DNA of 64,000 nt from JAWWPY01 sp963822825 (GCA_963822825.1 CAWGIW010000008.1:1-64000), one strand, 5' to 3'; positions 1 to 9,630 are shown, counted from the stretch's first letter. Numbers and translations are program-made. The notes: a model not told the origin generated them from the sequence alone.

Positions 1-6
1 CTGAGA

Positions 7-559
7 TTACATACGCGACAAATCTGCTCTAGACCTGTCCCCATCTCTATCGAGCCTTTCATTCATTGTGCGTCGCCTGATCGCCGCCCCGAGGTTGTCG
101 AGTTCGTCGCCGCGATGGGCGTGGTACCCCTGGGTCCAGCCTTCGTCGTGGAGGGGGTCGATCGTCATGACCACGTTCGTGCGGTCACCGGTGGGCTCGA
201 TGTCGATGGTCGTCAGGTGCTCATACGGCTCGTGGCCGGGCACGAAGTCGATCAGTGACAGATAGGCGAGGCGGTTCGGCGGTGCGACCTCGGTGAACGT
301 CTTACGCAACTCGATCGAGAGCGGGTTGCCGGTGCTGCGCATGAACGCGACCTGTTCCGGCGCGGTCGCGGTCATGGTGTACCGCAGCTGACCGCCGGGC
401 CTGAGCTCGAGCTCGTTCACCCGGGTTTCGAAGCCGTCAGGGGCCCACCACTCCTCAAGGCCGGCGGCGGTGGTCAGCAGCTCCAGATCAGTCCGCCGGG
501 GCGTCGTACGTGCGCTCGAACCGCGCGGCGTCCGGGCTGGGCATGGGTTCGGTGGTCAT
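7..559 (-). CDS. AHSA1/SRPBCC-family protein, frameshifted
   Basis: Protein of the activator-of-Hsp90-ATPase-like (AHSA1) branch of the START/SRPBCC fold, a small hydrophobic-pocket domain. The ATG at 559 is preceded by AAGGAG. The first 23 residues read MTTEPMPSPDAARFERTYDA plus PAD, the usual start of the family. Near base 495 about two bases are missing relative to the expected DLIWELL, so the rest (NELELRPGGQLRYTM onward to the TAA at 7) is in another frame. Counted across the shift it is about 183 residues, normal for the family. It diverges from the DGPF/ECF42 pair, and AHSA1-like genes are often found beside such pairs. Whether the shift is real or a sequence error cannot be told. Confidence 0.75.
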
Positions 560-664
560 CGATTCTCCTTGGTTGTGCCGCCTCCTCTCGGGCGGATCTG
601 CAGCAGTGACGAACGGCCAAGCGCCGGACGGACACCACGGCGCGGAAAATCTCCCGGTGGTTGC

Positions 665-691
665 TGTCCGTCCACGGCGACGCTGTTCGTC
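665..691 (+). promoter_or_regulatory. candidate ECF42-type promoter
   Basis: TGTCCG at 665-670, a 17-base spacer and CGTC at 688-691 resemble the promoter described for ECF42 sigma factors (TGTCGA in the -35 region, CGA/TC in the -10 region). The -35 matches at five of six bases. It lies 38 bases upstream of the DGPF gene, which would give self-regulation by the sigma factor encoded next. This is a motif match by eye only. Confidence 0.4.
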
Positions 692-729
692 TGATACTTG
701 AAACCGCATCGACCCGTGCCGGAGGACTC

Positions 730-1074
730 ATGCAGTACGCGTTGCTGGCCTACGCCCCGCCGGAGGACACGGACCGGGCAACACGCCCGATTCCGGGTAG
801 CCTGGCCGCCCTGCTCGACCGGCCAGACGTCACCGGCTGGGCCCGGCTGCACGCTGAGGAGTCGGCGACGACGCTGCGCAACGACGAAGGCCGGATGCTG
901 CTGACCGACGGACCGTTCATCGACAGCAAGGAGTACCTCGCCGGCCTGTTCCTGATCGAGGCCGGCAACCTCGACGGGGCACTCGCCATCGCCGAGGAAC
1001 TGCTCCAGGAGACCAGACCCGGCATCGCGATCGAGGTGCGGCCCATCCTCGACGGACGCTTCCGTGGTGCTTGA
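730..1074 (+). CDS. YCII-related (DGPF domain) protein
   Basis: Small protein of 114 residues with a YCII/DGPF ferredoxin-like domain. The diagnostic LTDGPFIDSKEYLAGLF stretch lies near residues 57-73. The biochemical role of these proteins is unsettled. The start is the ATG at 730, preceded by GGAGGA at 721-726. The stop overlaps the start of the ECF sigma gene by 11 bases, so the two are probably translationally coupled. DGPF proteins are the hallmark partners and usual target genes of ECF42 sigma factors, which fits the promoter-like motif upstream. Confidence 0.9.
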   Translation: MQYALLAYAPPEDTDRATRPIPGSLAALLDRPDVTGWARLHAEESATTLRNDEGRMLLTDGPFIDSKEYLAGLFLIEAGNLDGALAIAEELLQETRPGIAIEVRPILDGRFRGA

Positions 1075-2284
1075 CGCCGTCTTCCGCGACCAGTGGGGCC
1101 GCGTGCTGGCCACACTGATCGGGATCCTGGGCGACATCGAGCTGGCCGAGGACGCGGCCGCCGAGGCGTTCGCCATCGCCGCCGAACGCTGGCCACGCGA
1201 CGGGGAACCGGCCAACCCCACCGGCTGGCTGATCACGACCGCGCGTAACCGCGCCATCGACCAGCTGCGCCGCCAGCAGGTCCTGGCCGCCAAGACGAAG
1301 CTGCTCGCCCGCGACATCGAGGCCGGGCCACAGCCACCGGAGGCCCTCATGGACGACCCCGCCACCATCCCGGACGAGCGGCTGGAGCTGATCTTCACCT
1401 GCTGTCACCCGGCGCTCGCCCTCGAGGCGCAGGTGGCGCTCACCCTGCGCACCCTCGGCGGCCTGTCCACCGACGAGATCGCGCTGGCGTTCCTCGTCCC
1501 GTTCGAGACCATGAGCAAGCGACTGACCAGGGCCAAGCACAAGATCCGCGACGCGGGCATCCCGTTCGCCGTGCCGCCCGATCACCAGCTACCCGACCGG
1601 CTGGCGGCCGTCCTCGCCGTGGTCTACCTGATCTTCAACCAGGGCTGGGGCGGCGGCCGCGTCGACCTCGCCGCGGAAGCGATCCACCTCGGCCGGGCAC
1701 TGGCTGGCCTGATGCCGGACGAGCCTGAAGTACTCGCGCTGCTGGCGCTGATGCTGCTGCACGACGCGCGCAAAGCGGCCCGCCTGCGCAACGGGCAGAT
1801 CGTCCCCCTCGACGACCAGGACCGTACCCTGTGGGACACGCGGCAGATCGACGAGGGCCGAGCGCTGCTGCAGCGGGCCATGGCACGAGGGCGCACCGGG
1901 CCCTACCTGGTCCAAGCGGCCATCGCGGACCTGTACCTGCATGAGCCCCGCGACTGGCGGCAGATCGCCGCCCTGTACGAGACGCTCGCCCGGCAGACCG
2001 GCTCCCCGATCGTCGAGATGAACCGGGCCATCGCCGTGGCCGAGATCGACGGGCCCGAAGCCGGCCTGGCCATCCTCGACCGCCTCGACCTCGACCATTA
2101 CCGGTACTTCCACTCCACGCGCGCCGACCTCCTGCGTCGCGCCGGCCGGGACAGTGAGGCCCACCACGCCTACCGCCGCGCGCTCGACCTCGCGCAGACC
2201 GAGCCCGAACAGCGCTTCCTTCAAGACCGGCTGGCCGAGACGGCACCCTCCGTTCCGAGCCAGCCCGGCCGCGCCAATACATGA
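1064..2284 (+). CDS. ECF sigma factor, ECF42 group
   Basis: RNA polymerase sigma factor of 406 residues. Region 2 is at the N-terminus, with LAEDAAAEAFAIAAERWP and TARNRAIDQLRR. Region 4 follows around residues 125-165 (LRTLGGLSTDEIALAFLVP, MSKRLTRAKHKIR). A long C-terminal extension of about 200 helical residues then matches the TPR-like tail typical of ECF42 (LIFNQGWGGGR, EIDGPEAGLAILDRLDLDHY, AHHAYRRALDLA). ECF42 members have no anti-sigma factor; the tail is thought to control activity. The GTG at 1064 overlaps the DGPF gene. A family role in DGPF-gene transcription is known; the signal sensed here is not. Confidence 0.9.
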   Translation: MVLDAVFRDQWGRVLATLIGILGDIELAEDAAAEAFAIAAERWPRDGEPANPTGWLITTARNRAIDQLRRQQVLAAKTKLLARDIEAGPQPPEALMDDPATIPDERLELIFTCCHPALALEAQVALTLRTLGGLSTDEIALAFLVPFETMSKRLTRAKHKIRDAGIPFAVPPDHQLPDRLAAVLAVVYLIFNQGWGGGRVDLAAEAIHLGRALAGLMPDEPEVLALLALMLLHDARKAARLRNGQIVPLDDQDRTLWDTRQIDEGRALLQRAMARGRTGPYLVQAAIADLYLHEPRDWRQIAALYETLARQTGSPIVEMNRAIAVAEIDGPEAGLAILDRLDLDHYRYFHSTRADLLRRAGRDSEAHHAYRRALDLAQTEPEQRFLQDRLAETAPSVPSQPGRANT

Positions 2285-2478
2285 TCGACGCCGTTTGACG
2301 TCCGGGCACCCCCTCGCCCACCGCCGTTGACAGGTGTGTGACATGGCAGTAACGTCCTCGTACGTCATATATGAGATGCCATACGATTGTTCTGCTGGAT
2401 CGGGTTTTTGGGCGGGAGTGGATGACTTGGCGGGATGAGCATGACGGAACACGGCCAGGCCGCGGTGATGCCGCGGTG

Positions 2479-3228
2479 ATGAGTGACGGGGCCGCGCCGG
2501 CCGGGCGGACGTTCCTGGAGGGGGCCATCGGGGCCATCCCACCCCGGACGCTGGTGGTGCTCGACGCCATCAAGCACGCGATCCTCACCGGCGAGCTGCG
2601 ACCAGGCCAGGGCCTGGTCGAGACCGAACTGGCGCAGACGCTCGGCGTTTCCAAGACGCCGGTGCGCGAGGCGCTCAAGACGCTGGCCCGCGCGGGCCTC
2701 GTGACGATGAGCCCGTACAAGGGGGCCATGGTGCGCAGCGTCAACGACGAACTGGCCCGGTCCGTCTATGACATGCGGCTACTGCTCGAACCCGAGGCGC
2801 TCCGCCGGTCGATCCCCCGGACCCGCAGTGGGCGTCGGCCCGCCGGGCGCTGGCCCGCTCGGACGCGGCGACCGACCGGCCGGCCGGTCCTCGCCAACCG
2901 GGACTTCCACCGCGCGCTCTATCTCGGCTGCGGCAACGTGCTTCTCGTTGAGGTGCTTGATGACCTGCGGGATCAGACCGCGCTGGTGTCCGCGGCCGCC
3001 TGGCAGCAGAGCCCCTCCTGGGAGCGGGAAACCGCCGAGCACCGGGCGATACTCGCCGCCGCCGAGATAGGTGACGCATCCCAGGCCTGCGAACTGCTCA
3101 GCGCGCATATCGAGTCATTCGTCGCGCGGAACTTTGGCTTCGTCCCCGACGGCCCGGGGGCGGCCCGGGTCGGCCCGATGTCCGGGGATCCGGGGGCTGC
3201 CTCCCCGTGGTCGCGCCTAGGAGCTTGA
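2479..3228 (+). CDS. GntR/FCD-family transcriptional regulator
   Basis: One-component repressor heading the pectin/galacturonate genes. The winged helix lies near residues 22-85 (LDAIKHAILTGELRPGQ, VETELAQTLGVSKTPVREAL, RAGLVTMSPYKGAMV). The FCD ligand domain includes YDMRLLLEPEALRR, ANRDFHRAL and ETAEHRAIL. Between about 2812 and 2886 the expected sequence (DPQWASARRALARSDAATDR) is in another frame, bracketed by two compensating indels, so the helix carries scrambled residues as written. The ATG at 2479 was chosen because the HTH follows at the usual distance; 2371 is possible. The gene overlaps the next. FCD regulators of this type commonly sense sugar acids, so control of the downstream aldarate genes is likely but inferred. 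Confidence 0.8.
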   Translation: MSDGAAPAGRTFLEGAIGAIPPRTLVVLDAIKHAILTGELRPGQGLVETELAQTLGVSKTPVREALKTLARAGLVTMSPYKGAMVRSVNDELARSVYDMRLLLEPEALRRSIPRTRSGRRPAGRWPARTRRPTGRPVLANRDFHRALYLGCGNVLLVEVLDDLRDQTALVSAAAWQQSPSWERETAEHRAILAAAEIGDASQACELLSAHIESFVARNFGFVPDGPGAARVGPMSGDPGAASPWSRLGA

Positions 3229-4164
3229 GAAACCATCTGGATTCTGCGGCCGCGGACACGCTGCGCGCCGCACTCGGCACCGTGGTGGCGATCCCGGTGA
3301 CGCCCTTCGGCCCAGATGGGGGCGTGGACTGGGACACTTACGAGAAGCTGCTGCACCGCCTGGTGGACAGCGGGGTGACCGTCGTCACGCCCAACGGCAA
3401 CACGGGGGAGTTCTACACGCTCACCCCCGCCGAGGCGCGGCGGGCGACCGGGGCCACGACCGCGGCGATCGGCCAGCGGGCCGAGGTCCTGGTCGGCGTC
3501 GGGCTGGACACCGCGACCGCGATCGAGGCGGCGCGGCATGCCCGGGACGCCGGGGCCAGGATGGTGATGGTGCACCAGCCGGTGCATCCGTACCTGTCCG
3601 CGGACGGCTGGCTGGAATACCACCGGGCCATCGCCGACGCGGTGCCGGACATGGGCCTGGTGCTCTATCTCCGCGACCCGCGGATCGGCGGCGGCCAGAT
3701 CGGCCGCCTCGGGGAACTCTGCCCGAACGTGATCGGGATCAAGTACGCGGTGCCCGACCCGGTCAGGTTCGCGTCGGTGGCCAGGGACGCGGGGCTGGAC
3801 CGGTTCACCTGGATCGCCGGGCTGGCCGAGCTGTACGCGCCGGGTTACTGGGCGGTCGGTGCCACGGGCCTGACCTCCGGGCTCGTCAACGTCGCGCCCG
3901 CGTTGTCGATCGCCATGCTCGACGCGCTGCGCGCGGGTGACTTCAGCATGGCGATGAAGGTATGGGAATCGGTCAGGCCGTTCGAGGAACTGCGCGCGGC
4001 GGACTCGTCGGCTGACAACGTGAGCGTGGTCAAGGAGGCGCTCGCCCAGCTCGGCCTGTGCCGCGCCGACGTCGCCCGCCGCCGCCCCGCCCGGCGAGGT
4101 GCGCGCGCAGGTCACCGCCATTCTTGACGCGTGGGGCCTGCGCGGGCCGGAGGTGCGGCCGTGA
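3207..4164 (+). CDS. DapA-family 5-dehydro-4-deoxyglucarate dehydratase-like lyase
   Basis: TIM-barrel enzyme of the dihydrodipicolinate synthase family. TPNGNTGEFYTL sits near residues 55-66 and the Schiff-base lysine is about K179 (VIGIKYAVPD). In this context the likely reaction is dehydration and decarboxylation of 5-keto-4-deoxy-D-glucarate to 2-ketoglutarate semialdehyde (KdgD role), feeding the dehydrogenase at 9631. An L-2-keto-3-deoxyarabonate dehydratase role is the main alternative. The reading frame shifts near 4070; in the other frame it ends with VRAQVTAILDAWGLRGPEVRP and a TGA at 4162 that overlaps the GTG of the next gene by 4 bases. Without correction it ends at 4127. The GTG at 3207 has a weak ribosome site; TTG at 3225 is an alternative. 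Confidence 0.75.
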
Positions 4165-5889
4165 CGAAGCAGCCCGCGGAACTGCGCAGCCACCGGTGGT
4201 TCGGCGGCGAGGGACTGCGTTCGTTCAGCCACCGTTCCCGGATGCGCCAGCTCGGTTTCGGCGCGGACGAGCACCTCGGCAAGCCGTTCATCGCCATCCT
4301 CAACACCTGGTCAGACATCAACCCCTGCCACATGCACCTGCGGGAGCGGGCCGAGCAGGTCAAGCGGGGCGTATGGGAGGCCGGCGGCTTCCCGCTGGAA
4401 TTCCCCGTGTCCACGCTGTCTGAGACCTTCCAGAAACCAACCCCGATGATGTACCGCAACCTGCTCGCCATGGAGACCGAGGAACTGCTCCGGTCCTACC
4501 CGGTGGACGGCGCCGTGCTGATGGGTGGCTGCGACAGACCACACCCGCGCTGCTGATGGGGGCGGCGAGCGCGGGGCTCCCGGCCATCTTCGTGCCCGCC
4601 GGGCCGATGCTCCCGGCAACTACCGTGGCCAGCCCCTCGGCAGCGGCACCGACATGTGGAAGTACTGGGACAACAAACGGGCCGGGCTGATCGGTGACTG
4701 CGAGATGGCCGAGCTGGAATGCGGCCTGGCCCGGTCGCCCGGGCATTGCATGACGATGGGCACCGCCTCGACCATGACCTCGGCGGCGGAAGCGCTGGGC
4801 ATGACCCTGCCCGGAGCGGCGTCCATCCCGGCGGTTGATTCCGCGCACTACCGGATGGCGGCGGCCAGCGGCAGCCGGATCGTCGGGATGGTCTGGGAAG
4901 ACCTGGCCATTGGCCAGATCCTCACCACCGAGGCGTTCGAAGACGCGGTCGCCACGGTGCTCGCGCTCGGTGGCTCGACCAACGCGGTCATTCACCTCAT
5001 CGCCATGGCCGGGCGCTGCGGGGTGCCGCTCAGCCTCGAAGACTTCGACGAGATCTCACGGCGGGTGCCGGTGCTGGCCAACATCCGGCCGAGCGGCGCG
5101 TACCTGATGGAGGACTTCTACTATGCGGGCGGCCTGCCGGGATTGCTGGGCCGCCTGGCCCAGGTTCCCGGCGTGCTGCACCCAGACCGCGTGACCGCGT
5201 CCGGCGGCACGTTCGGCGAGCAGATAGCGGATGCGCCCGTGCATGACGAGGACGTGATCCGCTCCCCGGATAACGCGCTCGCGGCCGAAGGCGGCGTGGC
5301 CGTGCTGCGCGGGAACCTGGCCCCGGACGGCGCCGTCATCAAGCACATCGCGGCGGAGCCGAGGCTGCTGAAGCACACCGGGCCGGCTGTCATCTTCGAT
5401 GACTACCACCAGCTCCAGGAGCGGATCAACGACCCGTCGCTCGGCATCACCGCCGACTCGGTGCTCGTGCTGCGGAACGCGGGACCGCAGGGCGGCCCTG
5501 GGATGCCCGAATACGGGATGCTGCCGATCCCCGATTACCTGCTGGCCCAGGGCGTGCGCGACATGGTGCGGATCTCGGACGCGCGGATGAGCGGGACCAG
5601 CTATGGTGCGTGCGTCCTGCATGTCGCGCCCGAGTCGTGGATCGGCGGCCCGCTCGCGCTCGTCCGCGCCGGTGACCCGATCACGCTCGACGTTCCCGCC
5701 CGGGAGCTGCGCCTCGAGGTCACCGAGCAGGAACTGGCCGCGCGCCGCGCCCAGTGGCGGCGGCCACCGAAAAAGTTCGAGCGCGGATACGGCGCGCTTT
5801 ACAGCGAGCAGGTCAGCCAGGCCGACCAGGGCTGCGACTTCGAGTTCCTGGCCAGGCCCGGCCGCAACCCCCAGCCGGACCCGCAGTGA
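4161..5889 (+). CDS. IlvD/Edd-family sugar-acid dehydratase
   Basis: Iron-sulfur dehydratase of about 575 residues, the size of L-arabonate or D-xylonate dehydratases rather than of biosynthetic IlvD. Visible landmarks are the N-terminal RSHRWFGGEGLRSFSHRSRM, the first cluster cysteine in MGGCD, the second cysteine motif GDCEMAELECGLARSPGHC, and STNAVIHLIAMAGRCG. Two single-base losses (near 4534, within the GGCDKTTPA motif, and near 4617) break the frame; between them the expected LLMGAASAGLPAIFVPAGPM is readable. The GTG start overlaps the upstream stop. Its place between a uronate dehydrogenase and a KdgD-like lyase makes an aldarate (galactarate) the probable substrate. Pentonates are the alternative. 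Confidence 0.8.
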
Positions 5890-6050
5890 CCTGCCGGCCA
5901 GCTCCCGCCCGGGCGGTACCGGTAACACCCTCAGCCGAGTTTACCGCCCGGGCGGGCACCACCATGATTCCCCCGGCAACGCGCGGCGTCACCTGATTGT
6001 CGGGCGCGCCCACCTGCCGGACGGTCCTGTCGATCGGAGGTAGTACGAAG

Positions 6051-7496
6051 ATGTCCCACGAGATCGACCGACGCACCCTGCTGCGCCTGTCCGCTGTCAC
6101 GGGCGCGGGGGTTCTCGCCGCGCCGCTGCTTTCCGCCGGTGGCCCGGCCGAAGCGTCAGCCACCCGGACCGCCCAGGCCGCGGCGGGCGCATTGGGGCTG
6201 GCCGGGCACCGCGTCAGCGCCGCGGACGCCGCCGCCGACCGCATCATCCGCTCCGTCCGGCGGCCCCGATTTCCTCGCCGGTTCTTCCCCATCACCAGCT
6301 ATGGCGCGGTCGGCGACGGCACCACCGACTGCACCGGCGCGTTCCGGGACGCGATCGCCGCGTGCAGCCGCCGCGGCGGGCACGTCATCGTGCCCGCGGG
6401 CACGTTCTTTACCGGCGCGATTCACCTGCTCAGCAACGTCAACCTGCACCTGGAGCAGGGTTCGGTGATCCTGTTCAGCCAGGATCCCAACGCGTACCTG
6501 CCGGTCGTGTTCACCCGGTGGCAGGGCATCGAGCTGATGAACTACTCGCCGCCCATCTACTCCTACGGCCAGCACAACATCGCGATCACCGGCCAGGGCA
6601 CCCTGAACGGGCAGGCCGACGCGAACCACTGGTGGAACTGGAAAACCCTGGAGACCCCGGACTTCACCCTGCTGGAGACGATGGCCGACGACAACGTCCC
6701 CGTGGCGCAGCGGGTGTTTGGCGCCGGTCACTTCCTGCCGCCGCAGATGATCCAGCCGTTCCTCAGCGATACCGTTCTCATCCAGGGCGTGACCATCGAG
6801 AACTCGCCGTTCTGGCACATGAACCCGAACCTCTGCCGCAACGTCACGGTCGAGGGCGTCACGATCAACTCCTCCGGGCCCAACACCGACGGGTGCGACC
6901 CCGAGTCCTGCGACGGCGTGGTCATCGACGGGGTCACGTTCAACACCGGCGACGACTGCATCGCCATCAAGTCCGGGCGGGACGCCGACGGGCGGAGGGT
7001 CAATGTGCCCTGCCAGAACGTGGTCATCCAGAACTGCAACTTCGCCAACGGGCACGGCGGCATCACCATCGGCAGCGAGATGACGGGCGGCGTGCGGAAT
7101 GTGTACGCGCGCGACCTGACCATGAACAGCGCCAACCTGCAGGCCGGCCACCGGATCAAGACCAACACGCTGCGCGGCGGCTTCGTCGAGAACAGCAACG
7201 TGTACCGGATCAACGCCGGCACCGTCGGCGGCCCGCTGCTGCTCATCCAGGGCACCTACAACGCCCAGACGGGCGCTTTCCCGCCCGACCTGACCGGCAT
7301 CACCCTGGCCGACTGGACGGTGGACACCTGTGCGGGCATCTGGTCACTGACCGGCGCGTCCGCCACTGACCCGGTCGGCACCGTGACCCTGACCGACATC
7401 ACGGTCACCACCTCGACGGCCGCCAACTCCTCGGTGGACGTCTCCAACCTGGTCGTCAAGGACGTGACTGTCGGCGGAGTGGCGGTCACGCCGTGA
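6051..7496 (+). CDS. secreted polygalacturonase, glycoside hydrolase family 28
   Basis: Right-handed beta-helix pectinase of 481 residues that hydrolyses alpha-1,4-galacturonan outside the cell. A Tat-type signal is clear at the N-terminus (DRRTLLRLSAVTGAGVLAAP). GH28 active-site groups are all present: NTDGC (about D280), TGDDC (D301, D302), GHGG (H335) and RIK (R368, K370). The ITSYGAVGDGTTDCTGAF entry motif is near residue 82. Start at the ATG at 6051 with GGAGG at 6036-6040. The stop overlaps the pectinesterase start by 4 bases, so polymer demethylation and cleavage are co-translated. Exo or endo action cannot be told from sequence alone. The product would feed the uronate dehydrogenase pathway nearby. 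Confidence 0.93.
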   Translation: MSHEIDRRTLLRLSAVTGAGVLAAPLLSAGGPAEASATRTAQAAAGALGLAGHRVSAADAAADRIIRSVRRPRFPRRFFPITSYGAVGDGTTDCTGAFRDAIAACSRRGGHVIVPAGTFFTGAIHLLSNVNLHLEQGSVILFSQDPNAYLPVVFTRWQGIELMNYSPPIYSYGQHNIAITGQGTLNGQADANHWWNWKTLETPDFTLLETMADDNVPVAQRVFGAGHFLPPQMIQPFLSDTVLIQGVTIENSPFWHMNPNLCRNVTVEGVTINSSGPNTDGCDPESCDGVVIDGVTFNTGDDCIAIKSGRDADGRRVNVPCQNVVIQNCNFANGHGGITIGSEMTGGVRNVYARDLTMNSANLQAGHRIKTNTLRGGFVENSNVYRINAGTVGGPLLLIQGTYNAQTGAFPPDLTGITLADWTVDTCAGIWSLTGASATDPVGTVTLTDITVTTSTAANSSVDVSNLVVKDVTVGGVAVTP

Positions 7497-8665
7497 AGCA
7501 CGGGATAACGCACCTGCTCCGGGCGCGGCCCGGCGCGGCGCTCGTCGGTGCCGTGGCCCTGATCGCGGCGCCAGCCGCCGCACTGGCCGCCCCGGTCGCC
7601 CCGGCGTGGGCCTCGGCCACCCGCAGTGTGCTCGTGGTGGCCCAGGATGGCAGGCCGGGCCACTTCGCCAGCGTGCAGGCGGCCATCGACGCGGTGCCAC
7701 CGGGGGACAGGGGCCGGGTGACCATCCTCATCGAGAAGGGGACCTACTCGGGGCAGGTGTACGTCCCGGCGTCGAAGCCGGGCATCACCCTGCTCGGCGC
7801 CACCGGCGACCCGCGGGACGTGACCATCACCGACGACATCGCGCACGGCACCATCGCGGCCAACGGCAACCAGTACGGGACGGATTGCAGCGCCACGGTG
7901 TCTGTCGCCGGCAACGGGTTCTCCGCCTACGGGATCACCGTCCAGAACTCCTTCGATCCCACCGCCAACCCGCAGATCACCTCGCCGCAGGCGGTGGCGG
8001 TGAAGACCGTCGCCGACCGGGTGGTGTTCGCCCATGACCGGTTCCTCGGCATCCAGGACACCGTCTTCGCCAGCTCGTACGCCGATCCGTTCACGCCCGC
8101 GGACTGCTTCGGCCCGGGTGGGCCTCCGGCTACTTCCGCGCCCGGCAGCACCACGCCAGCGCCGGCCAGGCAGTTCTATTACGACGACTACATCGACGGA
8201 TCCGTGGACTTCCTGTGCGGCTCGGGTACCGCCGTCTTCGACCGCGACACGATTGACATCATCGGGCATCCCGGGGGGTCCGTGACCGCCCCGGACACCG
8301 GCCTGGAGCAGCCCTACGGGTACCTGATCACCGACAGCCGCATCATCAACAGCAACGGAACCCTCGCGGCGGGCAGCAACTTCCTGGGCCGGCCCTGGCA
8401 GCACACCGGTGTCACCCGGCCGGTCGGCCAGATCACGATCAGGAACACTTACCTGACCGCGGCGATCAACGCCCAGCACTGGGAGAACTGGTCCAGCCCG
8501 CCGTTCCCGTGGCAGAACGCCCGGTTCTACGAGTACCAGAACACCGGCCCCGGAGCGGCGGACGTCGCCGCGGACGTCCCGCAGCTCACCGCGGCCCAGG
8601 CGGCGAGGTACACCGTGGCCAGCTACCTGGGCGGGTGGCGGCCTCAGCGCTCGGGAGCCGGATGA
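7493..8665 (+). CDS. secreted pectin methylesterase, carbohydrate esterase family 8
   Basis: Removes methyl ester groups from homogalacturonan so that the neighbouring GH28 enzyme can cut it. 390 residues. A Sec-type signal lies in the first 40 residues (ALVGAVALIAAPAAALAAPV). Catalytic groups of CE8 are readable: the QAVAVK block near 167, FLGIQDT with the acid Asp about 189, YIDGSVDFLCG with the nucleophile Asp about 239, and LGRPW with the substrate-binding Arg near 300. The GTG at 7493 overlaps the GH28 stop (GTGA). A proline/serine-rich loop (GGPPATSAPGSTTPAPA) between the two catalytic Asp residues is longer than usual. It ends 34 bases before the chosen start of the dehydrogenase gene. 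Confidence 0.93.
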   Translation: MKHGITHLLRARPGAALVGAVALIAAPAAALAAPVAPAWASATRSVLVVAQDGRPGHFASVQAAIDAVPPGDRGRVTILIEKGTYSGQVYVPASKPGITLLGATGDPRDVTITDDIAHGTIAANGNQYGTDCSATVSVAGNGFSAYGITVQNSFDPTANPQITSPQAVAVKTVADRVVFAHDRFLGIQDTVFASSYADPFTPADCFGPGGPPATSAPGSTTPAPARQFYYDDYIDGSVDFLCGSGTAVFDRDTIDIIGHPGGSVTAPDTGLEQPYGYLITDSRIINSNGTLAAGSNFLGRPWQHTGVTRPVGQITIRNTYLTAAINAQHWENWSSPPFPWQNARFYEYQNTGPGAADVAADVPQLTAAQAARYTVASYLGGWRPQRSGAG

Positions 8666-8699
8666 TCCTGCCCACATGGCCTCCGGCGGTGACGGCGTA

Positions 8700-9566
8700 A
8701 TGTCAACCGGCGTGCCGACGATCCTGATAACTGGCGCATCCGGCCGGATCGGGTCCATGCTGCGGACGCGGCTGGCCCGGCCCGGCCGGACGCTGCGCCT
8801 GCTTGACGTGGTTCCCCCGCCCCCCCTGGACCCGCCCCCCCTGGACCCGCCCTCCCTGGCCGCTCTGCCTCCAGGCGCCGGCGAGGAGGCCATCCTCGCG
8901 TCCGTCACCGATCTCGCCGCGATGACGGACGCCAGCGCCGGGGCTGACGCCGTGATCCATCTCGCGGGCATTCCCGGCGAGGCTCCGTGGGAGCGGATCA
9001 TGGAGATCAACATCAACGGGGCCTACGTGGTGTTCGAGGCGGCCCGGCGCGCCGGGGTGCCCAGGGTGATCTTCGCCTCGTCCAACCACGCGGTCGGGTT
9101 CACCCCCCGGTCGGCCTTTCCCGTGCCCGACTACGCCTTTCCCGCGCCCGACACCTACTACGGGGTCTCCAAGGTGGCAGCTGAGGGCCTGGCCGGGCTG
9201 TACCACTACCGCTACGGTCTGGACACGATCTGCATCAGGATCCTGTCCTGTTTTGAGCGCCCGACTTCGGTGCGGATGCTGTCCACCTGGCTCTCGCCGG
9301 ACGACACCGGGCGGCTGTTCGAGGCGTGCCTGGCCGCGGAGCAGCCCGGGTTCCGGGTGATCTTCGGGGTGTCGGCCAATACCCGGGGCGGCTGGGTGTC
9401 GCTGGAGGAGGCGCGCGCGCTCGGCTATGAGCCCCGGGATGACGCGGAGACCTACGCGGCCGAGCTCATCGCGGAACAGGGGGAGCCTGATCCCGCCGAC
9501 CCGGTGCTCGCGCACCTCGGTGGCGAGTTCACCCTGCCCGGCCTCGACGCCGACCACCTGACCTGA
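8700..9566 (+). CDS. udh: uronate dehydrogenase (NAD-dependent SDR)
   Basis: Extended short-chain dehydrogenase predicted to oxidise D-galacturonate (or glucuronate) to the aldarolactone. The NAD-binding TGASGRIGSMLR is at the start, the catalytic Tyr/Lys is in YYGVSK, and the family-specific ASSNHAVGF and RMLSTWLSPDD stretches are present; these last two separate Udh from ordinary epimerases. Length 288. Between the dinucleotide motif and the acidic loop lies a proline-rich insertion (PPPPLDPPPLDPPSLAALPP) encoded by a 15-base tandem repeat, absent from typical family members. ATG 8700 was taken as start; an in-frame ATG at 8676 is equally possible because neither has a strong ribosome site. 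It sits between the pectinase genes and the terminal dehydrogenase, in pathway order. Confidence 0.85.
   Translation: MSTGVPTILITGASGRIGSMLRTRLARPGRTLRLLDVVPPPPLDPPPLDPPSLAALPPGAGEEAILASVTDLAAMTDASAGADAVIHLAGIPGEAPWERIMEININGAYVVFEAARRAGVPRVIFASSNHAVGFTPRSAFPVPDYAFPAPDTYYGVSKVAAEGLAGLYHYRYGLDTICIRILSCFERPTSVRMLSTWLSPDDTGRLFEACLAAEQPGFRVIFGVSANTRGGWVSLEEARALGYEPRDDAETYAAELIAEQGEPDPADPVLAHLGGEFTLPGLDADHLT
8817..8861 (+). repeat. 15-bp tandem repeat inside uronate dehydrogenase
   Basis: Two perfect copies of CCGCCCCCCCTGGAC (8817-8831 and 8832-8846) and one imperfect copy (8847-8861). The unit length is a multiple of three, so the copies add proline/leucine/aspartate residues without breaking the frame. 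The C-runs make it prone to slippage. Confidence 0.9.
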
Positions 9567-9570
9567 ACGA

Positions 9571-9602
9571 CCCGCCCGGTATGAAGCCCGCCCGGTATGA
9601 AG
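9571..9602 (+). repeat. 16-bp direct duplication before the semialdehyde dehydrogenase gene
   Basis: CCCGCCCGGTATGAAG occurs twice in tandem (9571-9586, 9587-9602) in the 64-base gap between the uronate dehydrogenase stop and the next ATG. The unit is not a multiple of three and carries an ATG. It could be a simple slippage product or a paired protein site. Confidence 0.85.
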
Positions 9603-9630
9603 CCCGCAACGCAGTGAGGAACTGGCCACG

